A stretch of DNA of 64,000 bases, from positions 372,001 to 436,000 of the forward strand of contig NZ_JAIUJS010000001.1 of the NCBI RefSeq assembly GCF_020166345.1, written 5' to 3'. The notes below the pieces were generated by a model that worked only from the letters and a program-made list of their open reading frames with translations, was not told where the DNA came from and did not search any database. This stretch comes from Winogradskyella vincentii (GTDB lineage: Bacteria > Bacteroidota > Bacteroidia > Flavobacteriales > Flavobacteriaceae). The stretch's first letter is position 1. Every line of letters begins with the position of its first letter. Position numbers and translations under genes: made by a program. Positions 33,794-42,619 of the stretch are shown here, piece after piece.

Positions 33794-35506
33794 ATGAATA
33801 ACAACACTAATAAGAGCACAACCCAATATGACGCAATTGTTGTTGGCACAGGAATTTCTGGAGGCTGGGCAGCCAAGGAATTATGTGAAAAAGGGCTAAA
33901 AACCTTAGTTCTTGAACGAGGCAGAATGGTAAAACATATTGAGGACTACCCAACGGCCACCTTAGATCCTTGGGATCTACCTAATGGAGATAGACCGACT
34001 CAAGATGACATTAAAAGACAAGAAAAACAAAACAGAACAGGCTACACAACACGACCATCTCGCAAACATTTCTTTGTTGATGATATGGACCATCCCTATA
34101 ACGAGGATAAGCGTTTTGATTGGATGAGAGGTTATCATGTTGGTGGAAGATCATTGATGTGGGGAAGACAGAGTTATAGACTTAGTGATATTGACTTTAC
34201 CGCAAATATGAAAGATGGAAATGGTGTTGATTGGCCTTTACGATACAAAGACTTAGAAAAGTGGTATGATTATGTTGAGGATTACATTGGTGTAAGTGGT
34301 GAAAATTTAGGTTTAGAACAGTTACCTGATGGTAAGTTTTTAAAGCCAATGGAACTCAATTGTGTCGAAACCCATCTAAAGGAAAGTATAGCAGATAATT
34401 TTGATGATAGAGTGCTAACTATTGGTCGTACTGCTCATATTACAGAAGGTACAAAACCAGGTCAGGGCCGAATGAATTGCCAATACAGAAATAGATGTAT
34501 GAGAGGTTGTCCTTTTGGAGCTTACTTTAGTAGCAACTCCTCAACATTACCTGCCGCAGAAGCAACTGGTAATATGACTCTGAGACCACACTCCATTGTA
34601 CATGAAGTTATATACGATGATGCTACGAAGAAAGCAACTGGTGTAAGGGTTATAGATGCTGAAACAAATGAGACATTTGAATTTAATGCCAAAGTGATTT
34701 TCTTATGTGCGTCTGCAATTGCTTCTACCTATATTTTGATGAATTCAAAATCTGATAGATTTCCAAATGGATTAGGAAATGACTCAGGGGAACTTGGTCA
34801 TAATTTAATGGATCATCACTTTAAAGCAGGTGCTTCCGGTAAATTTGATGGTTTCCAAGACAAGTACTATTCTGGTCGCAGACCAAATGGAATTTATATA
34901 CCTAGATTTAGAAATTTAGGTGGTGATACTGATTCTAAAGACTTCATAAGAGGTTATGGCTATCAAGGTGGTGCAAGTCGAGGTGATTGGTCTGAAAGTA
35001 TAAGAGAGCTTAGTTATGGTAAAGAATTAAAAGAAGCCATTTTAAAACCTGGTGGATGGACTATGGGATTAACCGGGTTTGGTGAGACACTACCTTATCA
35101 TGAGAATAGAATGTATCTGGATTATGATAAAAAGGATAAATGGGGATTACCTACTGTGACCTTTGATGCAGAATTTAAAGAAAATGAAATCAAAATGCGC
35201 AAGGATATGATAGCACAAGCTATGCAGATGCTTGAGAAAGCTGGCTTTAAAGACATAGAACCAATGGACTCAATAGGTGCTCCAGGTCTTGGAATTCACG
35301 AAATGGGTACAGCTAGAATGGGAAGAGACCCCAAAACATCAGTTCTCAATAAATACAATCAAGTGCATAGTGTGAAAAATGTCTATGTAACTGATGGTGC
35401 AGCAATGACTTCGGCGGGTTGCCAAAATCCATCATTAACTTATATGGCATTAACTGCAAGAGCGGCTGAACATGCTGCTAACGAACTGAAAAAAGGGACA
35501 CTATAA
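33794..35506 (+). CDS. GMC oxidoreductase, large subunit of a glucoside 3-dehydrogenase-like enzyme
   Basis: This 570-residue FAD protein has the nucleotide-binding motif DAIVVGTGISGGWAAKELCE near the N-terminus, the GMC signature region VGGRSLMWGRQSYRLSDIDF (about 118) and the C-terminal active-site His in GIHEMGTARMG. The flavin-closing NVYVTDGAAMTSAGCQNPSL is also present. Its partner is the gluconate-dehydrogenase-subunit-3-like gene 13 bp downstream. Two-subunit enzymes of this kind oxidise the C3 hydroxyl of glucosides. The large subunit has no signal of its own and is probably exported with the Tat-tagged small subunit (known for this family). Confidence 0.88.
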   Translation: MNNNTNKSTTQYDAIVVGTGISGGWAAKELCEKGLKTLVLERGRMVKHIEDYPTATLDPWDLPNGDRPTQDDIKRQEKQNRTGYTTRPSRKHFFVDDMDHPYNEDKRFDWMRGYHVGGRSLMWGRQSYRLSDIDFTANMKDGNGVDWPLRYKDLEKWYDYVEDYIGVSGENLGLEQLPDGKFLKPMELNCVETHLKESIADNFDDRVLTIGRTAHITEGTKPGQGRMNCQYRNRCMRGCPFGAYFSSNSSTLPAAEATGNMTLRPHSIVHEVIYDDATKKATGVRVIDAETNETFEFNAKVIFLCASAIASTYILMNSKSDRFPNGLGNDSGELGHNLMDHHFKAGASGKFDGFQDKYYSGRRPNGIYIPRFRNLGGDTDSKDFIRGYGYQGGASRGDWSESIRELSYGKELKEAILKPGGWTMGLTGFGETLPYHENRMYLDYDKKDKWGLPTVTFDAEFKENEIKMRKDMIAQAMQMLEKAGFKDIEPMDSIGAPGLGIHEMGTARMGRDPKTSVLNKYNQVHSVKNVYVTDGAAMTSAGCQNPSLTYMALTARAAEHAANELKKGTL

Positions 35507-35519
35507 AAATATCAGAATC

Positions 35520-36158
35520 ATGAAAAGAAGAGATGCAATTAAAGGATTAGGATTATCTTTTGGAGCTTTGCTTGTTGGATCAAGTGCATTGAGTTTATTA
35601 CAAAGTTGTTCCAAAGAAACTGGTCCAATATGGGAACCCGTGTATTTTGATAAGAATCAAACCCAATTGCTTAATAAGATTACGGATATTATATTGCCTA
35701 AAACTGTCGATTCTCCAAGTGCAACTGAAGTAAATGTTCCTCAGTTTATCGATAAATTTGTAAAGGAAGTATATGAGGTCGAAGCACAAGACGTCTTTAA
35801 ACAAGGGTTTACTAATCTTTGTAATGTTCTCTTAAAAAATACTGCTTTGGAAGACCTTAATGATGTTAAAACAGAAGACATAGAAACTGTATTAGCTCAA
35901 ACATTAAAGATTAGCAAAGAAGAAGAGAAAATATTTTGGGAATCTTTTGAAGAGGCCATACAAAACGAAAAACCAATTTCTGATGAAATGGCTTCTTACG
36001 TTGCACTAAATGATATACGAGGACTATGTATTTTTGCCTACACCAATTCTGAGACTGTTGGTAAAGAGATATTGGTTTATAAGCCTGTACCTGGCAAACA
36101 AGAGGGTTGTATTGACCTTAGTGAAACGGATGGCAAAGCATATTCGTTATTCTGGTAA
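35520..36158 (+). CDS. Gluconate 2-dehydrogenase subunit 3 family protein (small subunit, Tat signal)
   Basis: This 212-residue protein starts with a twin-arginine signal, KRRDAIKGLGLSFGALLVGS, followed by a lipoprotein-like LLQSCSK. The mature part carries the subunit-3 pattern LNKITDIILPKTVDSPSA...VPQFIDKFV and ends YKPVPGKQEGCIDLSETDGK. It serves as the export and assembly partner of the GMC large subunit upstream. Together they form a periplasmic dehydrogenase passing electrons to the respiratory chain. No cytochrome c subunit is encoded next to them. Confidence 0.87.
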   Translation: MKRRDAIKGLGLSFGALLVGSSALSLLQSCSKETGPIWEPVYFDKNQTQLLNKITDIILPKTVDSPSATEVNVPQFIDKFVKEVYEVEAQDVFKQGFTNLCNVLLKNTALEDLNDVKTEDIETVLAQTLKISKEEEKIFWESFEEAIQNEKPISDEMASYVALNDIRGLCIFAYTNSETVGKEILVYKPVPGKQEGCIDLSETDGKAYSLFW

Positions 36159-36174
36159 AATCAAATATTTAGTA

Positions 36175-36969
36175 ATGTCCAAGTTTATAAGATACACCCT
36201 TGTTGGTGCTCTTGCTATAAGCATTCTGGCTTGTAAAAAAGAAACTAAAAGAAAGGTTGAAAATAAAAATCAATGGGTGAATTTACTTTCTAAAAACAAT
36301 TTGGATGATTGGATTGTAAAAATAAAAGGTCATCCAGTTGGGTATAATTTCAAAAACACATTCAAAGTTGAAGACTCTATTCTAAAAGTAGATTACTCCA
36401 AGTATAATGACACTTTTAATAACACCTTTGGTCATATCTACTATAAAAAACCTTTTTCAAATTATAAACTGCGATTAGATTATAGATTTTTAGACAATCA
36501 AGTTACGGATGGTGAGGCTTGGGCATATAAAAACAGTGGTGTGATGATTCATTGTGAAGATCCAAGTCAAATTGGATTAGATCAAGGATTTCCAGTTTCT
36601 ATTGAGGTTCAATTATTAGGAGGTAATGGAATTGACCTTCGCCCAACCGCTAACCTATGTACTCCAGGTACTCATGTTGAAATTGATAATCAATTAGTTA
36701 CTGATCATTGTATTAATTCTACTTCAGAGACATATCATGATGAGCAATGGGTTCACTTAGAAATTGAAGTTTACCAGGATTCTATTATTAAACACTTTAT
36801 AAATGGCGCGAAGGTTATGGAATATACCAAACCTACATATGGTGGTGAGTATTCCTCTGACTTGTCTAAATCTATTGAGGGTAAACCAGTAAAATCAGGC
36901 TATATTTCTTTACAAAGTGAAAGCCACCCAATACACTTTAAAAATATTGAATTACTGGAGTTAGATTAA
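36175..36969 (+). CDS. DUF1080 lipoprotein (3-keto-disaccharide hydrolase family), second copy
   Basis: I place the start at ATG 36175 (MSKFIRYTLVGALAISILACKKE), a clean lipoprotein signal. The frame is open further upstream but only through the preceding gene. The 264-residue product holds a DUF1080 domain with WVNLLSKNNLDDWIVKIKGH, YKLRLDYRFLDNQ, YKNSGVMIHCEDP, FPVSIEVQLLGGNG and GYISLQSESHPIHFKNIELL. It follows the dehydrogenase subunits by 16 bp, so oxidation at C3 and cleavage of the keto-glycoside are probably coupled in one (+) operon. Only 2 bp separate its stop from the convergent glpK stop. Confidence 0.85.
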   Translation: MSKFIRYTLVGALAISILACKKETKRKVENKNQWVNLLSKNNLDDWIVKIKGHPVGYNFKNTFKVEDSILKVDYSKYNDTFNNTFGHIYYKKPFSNYKLRLDYRFLDNQVTDGEAWAYKNSGVMIHCEDPSQIGLDQGFPVSIEVQLLGGNGIDLRPTANLCTPGTHVEIDNQLVTDHCINSTSETYHDEQWVHLEIEVYQDSIIKHFINGAKVMEYTKPTYGGEYSSDLSKSIEGKPVKSGYISLQSESHPIHFKNIELLELD

Positions 36970-36971
36970 CC

Positions 36972-38459
36972 CTAATCTTCTAACCAATTTTTACTTCGGT
37001 TTACAGCTTTATGCCAAAGTTTAATGAGCTTTAATTGGCCTTCCTTATTTGTTTGAGGTTTAAAGGTCTTATCTTTTTCCCAATATTCGCTGAGTGCATC
37101 TTTACTCTTAAACACACCAACAGCCAATCCGGCTAAATATGCTGCACCTAAAGCTGTTGTCTCCAAATTAGTAGGTCTTACAACATCACAATCAAAAATA
37201 TCCGATTGTATTTGTAACAATAAATTATTTGCAGTTGCACCACCATCAACTCGTAATTCTGTAATGTGCATATTTGAGTCACTTTCCATAGCTTTTACAA
37301 TATCGTAAACTTGAAGCGCAATTCCTTCTAATGTTGCTCTAGCAATATGACCTTTAGTGGTTCCTCTTGAAATTCCCATAATACTTCCTCTGGCATAAGG
37401 GTCCCAATATGGCGCTCCCAAACCTGTGAAAGCCGGAACAACCACAACATTATCACTATCTGGCACTGAACTAGCCAAAGCTTCGATTTCACTTGCATCA
37501 TCAATGAGATTAATCCCATCTCGTAACCATTGCACAGCTGCTCCACCAACAAATACACTTCCTTCTAAAGCGTATTGTGTCTTGCCGTTAATTTGCCAAG
37601 CAACCGTAGTTAAAAGATTGTTTTGTGATTTTACAGGTTTTTTGTCTGTATTCATTAATAGAAAACAACCTGTACCATAGGTGTTTTTAACCATACCTTT
37701 CTTTGTACAAAGCTGTCCAAATAATGCAGCTTGTTGATCACCAGCAATACCACATATCGGAATTTTATGGTCAAATATTTCCGCATGTCCATAAACTTCA
37801 GAAGACGACTTAACTTCTGGCAATACTGACTTTGGAATTTCAAAAAGTTCTAAAAGTTCATCGTCCCATTTTAAAGTATGAATATTAAATAGCATGGTTC
37901 TTGATGCATTACTAACATCAGTAACAAATACTTTACCTTTTGTTAATTTATATATCAACCAGGTATCAACGGTACCAAAACATAGCTTCCCGTTCTTTGC
38001 AAGATCCGTTACACCAGGCACATTGTGCAATATCCATCTTAATTTGGTCGCAGAGAAATAAGCATCAATTATTAATCCAGTTTTTTCTTGAATTAATTCT
38101 TCTTGACCAGTAGATTTGAGCTCATCACAATAGGATGCCGTTCTTCTATCCTGCCATACTATCGCATTATATATGGGCTCGCCTGTTTCCTTATTCCAAA
38201 CTATCGTAGTTTCTCTTTGGTTAGTGATACCTATTCCTGCAACATCATTCGCGGATGTACCTTTCGTAAATACTTCATTAATAGTCTTGAGCTGTGACTG
38301 CCATATAGCTTCGGGATCGTGTTCAACCCAACCATTTTTTGGAAATAGTTGTTCAAAATCTTGTTGTGCAGTTGCTATAGGCTTTCCTTCAGAATTATAT
38401 GCAATAGTTCTACTTGATGTTGTCCCTTGATCTAATGCTAAAATGATTTTATTCGACAT
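36972..38459 (-). CDS. glpK: Glycerol kinase
   Basis: This enzyme phosphorylates glycerol to sn-glycerol-3-phosphate with ATP in the cytosol. The 495-residue length is standard for the FGGY family. Motifs include [15 protein letters not shown] at the start, [39 protein letters not shown] and [10 protein letters not shown], with the C-terminal [20 protein letters not shown]. It lies 6 bp downstream of glpD on the same strand. No glycerol facilitator gene (glpF) is seen in the window, so the glycerol may be released inside the cell from a glycoside. Confidence 0.95.
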   Translation of the reverse strand: MSNKIILALDQGTTSSRTIAYNSEGKPIATAQQDFEQLFPKNGWVEHDPEAIWQSQLKTINEVFTKGTSANDVAGIGITNQRETTIVWNKETGEPIYNAIVWQDRRTASYCDELKSTGQEELIQEKTGLIIDAYFSATKLRWILHNVPGVTDLAKNGKLCFGTVDTWLIYKLTKGKVFVTDVSNASRTMLFNIHTLKWDDELLELFEIPKSVLPEVKSSSEVYGHAEIFDHKIPICGIAGDQQAALFGQLCTKKGMVKNTYGTGCFLLMNTDKKPVKSQNNLLTTVAWQINGKTQYALEGSVFVGGAAVQWLRDGINLIDDASEIEALASSVPDSDNVVVVPAFTGLGAPYWDPYARGSIMGISRGTTKGHIARATLEGIALQVYDIVKAMESDSNMHITELRVDGGATANNLLLQIQSDIFDCDVVRPTNLETTALGAAYLAGLAVGVFKSKDALSEYWEKDKTFKPQTNKEGQLKLIKLWHKAVNRSKNWLED

Positions 38460-38465
38460 ATTCTC

Positions 38466-40040
38466 TTAAATTAAATAACCCTTAGCAAGAGTTGTAAATT
38501 CTTCAACTTGATTTTGTTTCCAATCTCCAGTTTTATTCAATTCTTTCTGAAGTATAGAAGCAACTTTTTCTGCAATATCAATTGATACCTGCGCATCTAA
38601 GAATAACAACCTAAATCGTCTAGCCAAGATATCTTCAACAGTTCTGGCCATTTCAAATCTCGCAGCCCAAATAACTTGGCCTACAGTGTATTCATAATTA
38701 TGATGTAATTTATTCTTATAGCTTGCATCAGTTTCTATAAATTTTATTAAATGCTTTGCATCACTACCATATACCCAATAAACTCCATTTAATCCTAATT
38801 TTTCAATAGTAGAAATATTACCATGAATAGAAAGTGATTTCGTCTTAGTTGAGCCCTTTTTTAAATTATGGGTTTCAATAGCATCGTTAACAACATCTTC
38901 ACTCATTTCTCTGTATGTAGTCCACTTACCACCGACTATTGTAATTAAGCCACTCTCTGAGTGGATGATTTTATGGCCTCTAGAAATCTCTTTGGTATTA
39001 CTTTTATCTCCTTCTGGTGCTACTAATGGTCTTAAACCTGCAAAAACTGACTTTATATCATTTCTTGTTGGTGCTTTAGTAAAATATTGAGCTGCTGTTT
39101 CTAGTATAAAATCTATTTCTACCTCGAGAGGTTTAGGTTCATAGCTAGGTTTGTCAATTGGTGTATCCGTAGTACCTAATACTACTTTATTATGCCATGG
39201 AATTGCAAACAATACACGACCATCACTGGTTTTAGGAACCATCAATGCCGTTTCACCCTCTAAAAAAGATCTATCCAATACTAAGTGAATACCCTGACTG
39301 GGTACAATCTTGAGACTCTTCTTTTTTCGTCCTGCTAGTTTTAAAATCTTATTAGCAAACACACCTGTTGCATTAATCACAACATCAGCATTAATATTTA
39401 ATTCCTCGTCAGTTTCTGTGTCTAAAACAGTAACACCTGAAACCTTATTATCATGGTCTTTTAAAATATCACTAACCCTAAAATGATTTAAGGCTACTGC
39501 ACCTTGCTCAATAGCTGTTTGTGCTAGGTTAAGTGCAAGTCGCGCATCATCAAATTGACCATCTAAATAGGTCACACCACCATTCAGACCTTTAGGTATG
39601 AGGTTCTTAATTTTCTGATTGGCTTTCTTAGCAGATATAATTCTAGAACCACCTAATGAAAGTCTAGCAGACAACCAATCATAAATAGTTAAACCAAAAC
39701 CGTAATAATATTTAAACCACCAATTATAGCTTGGTATAAGAAAGGTCTGACGTTTAAATAAGTGATTGGCATTTTTCTCCAACAACCCTCTTTCACGTAA
39801 TGCTTCAATAACTAATTTTATATTTCCTTGAGCGAGATAGCGCACTCCACCGTGAACTAACTTTGTACTTCTACTGGAAGTACCTTTTGCAAAATCATGA
39901 GCTTCAAACAATGCTACTTTAAATCCTCTTGACGCTGCATCTACCGCAATTCCCAATCCACTAGCACCACCACCTATTACAACAATATCAAATTTTGAAG
40001 TCGTCTTTAGTTGCTTAACCTGTTCTTCTCTGTTGAACAT
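38466..40040 (-). CDS. glpD: Glycerol-3-phosphate dehydrogenase/oxidase (FAD)
   Basis: This membrane-associated flavoenzyme oxidises glycerol-3-phosphate to dihydroxyacetone phosphate and feeds electrons to quinone. The 524 residues show the FAD motif DIVVIGGGASGLGIAVDAAS, the GlpD signature FAKGTSSRSTKLVHGGVRYL, and a C-terminal domain with NYEYTVGQVIWAARFEMART. It is 3 bp behind the MGH1-like hydrolase gene and 6 bp before glpK, so glycoside cleavage and glycerol use are in one transcription unit. Confidence 0.94.
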   Translation of the reverse strand: MFNREEQVKQLKTTSKFDIVVIGGGASGLGIAVDAASRGFKVALFEAHDFAKGTSSRSTKLVHGGVRYLAQGNIKLVIEALRERGLLEKNANHLFKRQTFLIPSYNWWFKYYYGFGLTIYDWLSARLSLGGSRIISAKKANQKIKNLIPKGLNGGVTYLDGQFDDARLALNLAQTAIEQGAVALNHFRVSDILKDHDNKVSGVTVLDTETDEELNINADVVINATGVFANKILKLAGRKKKSLKIVPSQGIHLVLDRSFLEGETALMVPKTSDGRVLFAIPWHNKVVLGTTDTPIDKPSYEPKPLEVEIDFILETAAQYFTKAPTRNDIKSVFAGLRPLVAPEGDKSNTKEISRGHKIIHSESGLITIVGGKWTTYREMSEDVVNDAIETHNLKKGSTKTKSLSIHGNISTIEKLGLNGVYWVYGSDAKHLIKFIETDASYKNKLHHNYEYTVGQVIWAARFEMARTVEDILARRFRLLFLDAQVSIDIAEKVASILQKELNKTGDWKQNQVEEFTTLAKGYLI

Positions 40041-40043
40041 TAA

Positions 40044-41423
40044 TTATGCCTCCTTTATATATTCATTATACATAGCAATTGGAAAAAGTGCAGTCCAACC
40101 ACAAAAATCTTTTTTTGCTGGCATACCATAAGACACCAAATCTGGTGCATAGTTTTCCCAAAATGTCCCTGTTGCCTCAAAAACGGTCGCTACATTCTTA
40201 TAGGTTTTTTTCGCAATAGATTTCGCCAAGTCATTTTTTTCATATGCCGTGAGTCCTCTCAAAACCATATAACTTGTTGGTGCCCAAACACCTCCTAACC
40301 AATAATCTCCCCAACCCAAATAATCAGGATCTGAAGCAGATAATGCAGGTAATGGCATTTTACGATTAAACTCATTTTCATTAGTTAAAAATGATAAGAA
40401 TCTTTCTAGTCTTTCTTCGGGAACTACTTTACCCAAAAGGGTCCAATACATTCCTATATGTCTGCGTACAACTTGTTTATCAAATCCTAGATCATAATAA
40501 AATCCATCTGCCTCGTTCCAACATTTTTCGTTAATAGCTTTGGCAACCTTTGAATGGAACTTCTCATAATCTTTAATATCACCATTCTCCCCAATAGTCT
40601 CTGCCATTTCCTTTAATTGAAGACTATACATAGCCATCTGTGCCGTAAAATCAACTAATCGACCTTGCTTATTCCAAATCCCTTGTTTCGTATTAACATA
40701 TTCGGCTATAAACGTATTAAGCTTTGTTTCTCCAGAAGCATTCATGGCACTTAACTTCTCTCCAAGTTCATGATGTGTCATACCATTACCTTCAGTAGGT
40801 TCCCAGTCTCTTGGTGCCCTTGGTATATTGTCCATTCCCATACCCAAAGTATCTCCATAAAACAGATTATCTTCCATCATGTAAGTGTTTACATGAAATT
40901 CGAAATTCTTCTTTAAGATAGGGTACACTTTTTTAATTCGCTCAATATCCTTAGACACTTTAAATATTTCAGATTCAGCCAATGCCAATAATGGTGGATT
41001 AATAGAAACCGGGTGGTCTTTTGACCATAATGCCTCACCATTTTGGCGATACTCTCTACATATATAACCATCATCCTCCATTCGGTCATAAAAATTATCT
41101 AAGGCTTGATATACTGGTAATTCGTCTAAATGGTATTTTGCAAAACAGCACATAAAACATGTATCCCACAGAAAGATGTTCGGAGAGAAGGCTGCATCAA
41201 TAAAAGGTTCTTTAAAAAATGGCTCCTCATCACCTCCTCTAACCTTTTTTTTAGTTATCTCAAGTGCTTTGTCATACATTCTTTGGGATAAATCTTTATT
41301 GACTACCAGACTAGCATTAACAGAATGTTCAACCTTTTCATCATCACAACCCATTAATAATGAACCAGTACTTACAGCACCTGAAGCTAATGCAATGTTC
41401 TTTGCAAATTCTCGTCTTTTCAT
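40044..41423 (-). CDS. MGH1-like (GH63-type) glycoside hydrolase with Tat-lipoprotein signal
   Basis: This 459-residue (alpha/alpha)6-barrel glycosidase has a twin-arginine lipoprotein signal (KRREFAKNIALASGAVSTGS, then LLMGCDD), so it works outside the cytoplasm. Barrel hallmarks include AFSPNIFLWDTCFMCCFAKY, DDGYICREYR, MAMYSLQLKEMAETI and WGDYWLGGVWAP, which resemble the MGH1/GH63 group. Members of that group hydrolyse mannosyl- and glucosyl-glycerate and related alpha-glucosides. The immediate downstream glpD-glpK pair points to a glycerol-containing substrate such as glucosylglycerol (inference). Trehalose is an alternative. Confidence 0.72.
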   Translation of the reverse strand: MKRREFAKNIALASGAVSTGSLLMGCDDEKVEHSVNASLVVNKDLSQRMYDKALEITKKKVRGGDEEPFFKEPFIDAAFSPNIFLWDTCFMCCFAKYHLDELPVYQALDNFYDRMEDDGYICREYRQNGEALWSKDHPVSINPPLLALAESEIFKVSKDIERIKKVYPILKKNFEFHVNTYMMEDNLFYGDTLGMGMDNIPRAPRDWEPTEGNGMTHHELGEKLSAMNASGETKLNTFIAEYVNTKQGIWNKQGRLVDFTAQMAMYSLQLKEMAETIGENGDIKDYEKFHSKVAKAINEKCWNEADGFYYDLGFDKQVVRRHIGMYWTLLGKVVPEERLERFLSFLTNENEFNRKMPLPALSASDPDYLGWGDYWLGGVWAPTSYMVLRGLTAYEKNDLAKSIAKKTYKNVATVFEATGTFWENYAPDLVSYGMPAKKDFCGWTALFPIAMYNEYIKEA

Positions 41424-41442
41424 ATTACATAAATAATGTGTT

Positions 41443-42606
41443 CTACTTTACCCTTAATTTAAACATAGAAATTAATAAGGCAATTAATGTTATACTTAAT
41501 AAAAATACAAAGCTCATTTTAAGTGTGAAACTATCTGATATGTAACCAATAATTATTGGACCTAACAAAAAGCCTAAAAATCCAACTCCAGTCACAAAAG
41601 ATATACTTTTTGAAGCTGCAATCCCTTTAGATGTTCCAGCCATTCTAATTAATTCAGGAATAATAACAGAAAGGCCCAAACCAATAATGCCAAATCCTAA
41701 AAGGCTAAAAACAAAACTACTTGTTAATACAAATAAATAACCTATTGCCGCCATTAAACACCCTAAGAAAACGATTTTTGCAGACCCTATTTTAGCACTT
41801 ATGCCATCTCCGAAGAAACGACCAACGGTCATCATAATCGAAAAAATAGTAAATCCAAAACCAGCATAATTATCTGAAGAAATCTCAACCACATCTATTA
41901 AATATATTGAACTCCAATGCTCTATAGCCCCTTCATTACCCATGGTAACCATTGCCAAAAAAGCCAGTATAAATAATGGTTTGAATATTTTTAACTGAAA
42001 TTTACCTTTCTCCTTCTCAACCTCGACTTCTGTCTCCTTAATTTTTAGATATTGATGTGCCAAAAAAAGATTGGTAACAATCACTATCAATGCCATTAAT
42101 GCAACATGATAAAAAGGAATTTTAAACACACTCATTAGACCAGTTCCAACCAAAGCACCAATTGCACCACCAAGACTAAAAAAACCATGTGCGGCAGACA
42201 TAATATTAACCCTGTCTCTTTTCTCCATTTCTGAAACCAAGGTATTCATAGCTATGTCCGTTAACCCTGAAAAAATGCCTACTAAAAATAATGAGCCACA
42301 TAACGCCTCATAAGATGGCATAATAAGCGGTCCAATAAATGCAATACTGAATACACAGACACCGACAATAGTTGATCTGCCTAGACCAAATTTCTTGGTT
42401 ATAATTGGAACAATTGGAATAAAAAACAACAGTCCAAGTGCTAAACAAAAAAGAGCAAAACCAATCTCTGAATCCGAGAGTTGTAATTTGTCTTTAACTC
42501 TTGGGATATAAAGAACCCAAGTGCCAATCATAATGTTTAAAGAACTAAAAACCCAAACTACTGAGAAGTATCGCCAATTTGAAAGAATTAATCGCAATGA
42601 ATACAT
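41443..42606 (-). CDS. MFS sugar transporter (YbjJ/FucP-like)
   Basis: This 387-residue inner-membrane carrier has 12 hydrophobic helices. Family-like segments are FALFCLALGLLFFIPIVPIITKKFG (helices 2-3) and IAMNTLVSEMEKRDRVNIMSAAHGFFSLGGA, where the charged loop and the HGFFSLG motif are common in FucP/YbjJ-type carriers. It sits 19 bp upstream of the MGH1-like hydrolase gene and 13 bp downstream of the trehalase gene. Its likely cargo is a monosaccharide or small glycoside released in the periplasm. Confidence 0.82.
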   Translation of the reverse strand: MYSLRLILSNWRYFSVVWVFSSLNIMIGTWVLYIPRVKDKLQLSDSEIGFALFCLALGLLFFIPIVPIITKKFGLGRSTIVGVCVFSIAFIGPLIMPSYEALCGSLFLVGIFSGLTDIAMNTLVSEMEKRDRVNIMSAAHGFFSLGGAIGALVGTGLMSVFKIPFYHVALMALIVIVTNLFLAHQYLKIKETEVEVEKEKGKFQLKIFKPLFILAFLAMVTMGNEGAIEHWSSIYLIDVVEISSDNYAGFGFTIFSIMMTVGRFFGDGISAKIGSAKIVFLGCLMAAIGYLFVLTSSFVFSLLGFGIIGLGLSVIIPELIRMAGTSKGIAASKSISFVTGVGFLGFLLGPIIIGYISDSFTLKMSFVFLLSITLIALLISMFKLRVK

Positions 42607-42619
42607 TTTTTAAAACATC

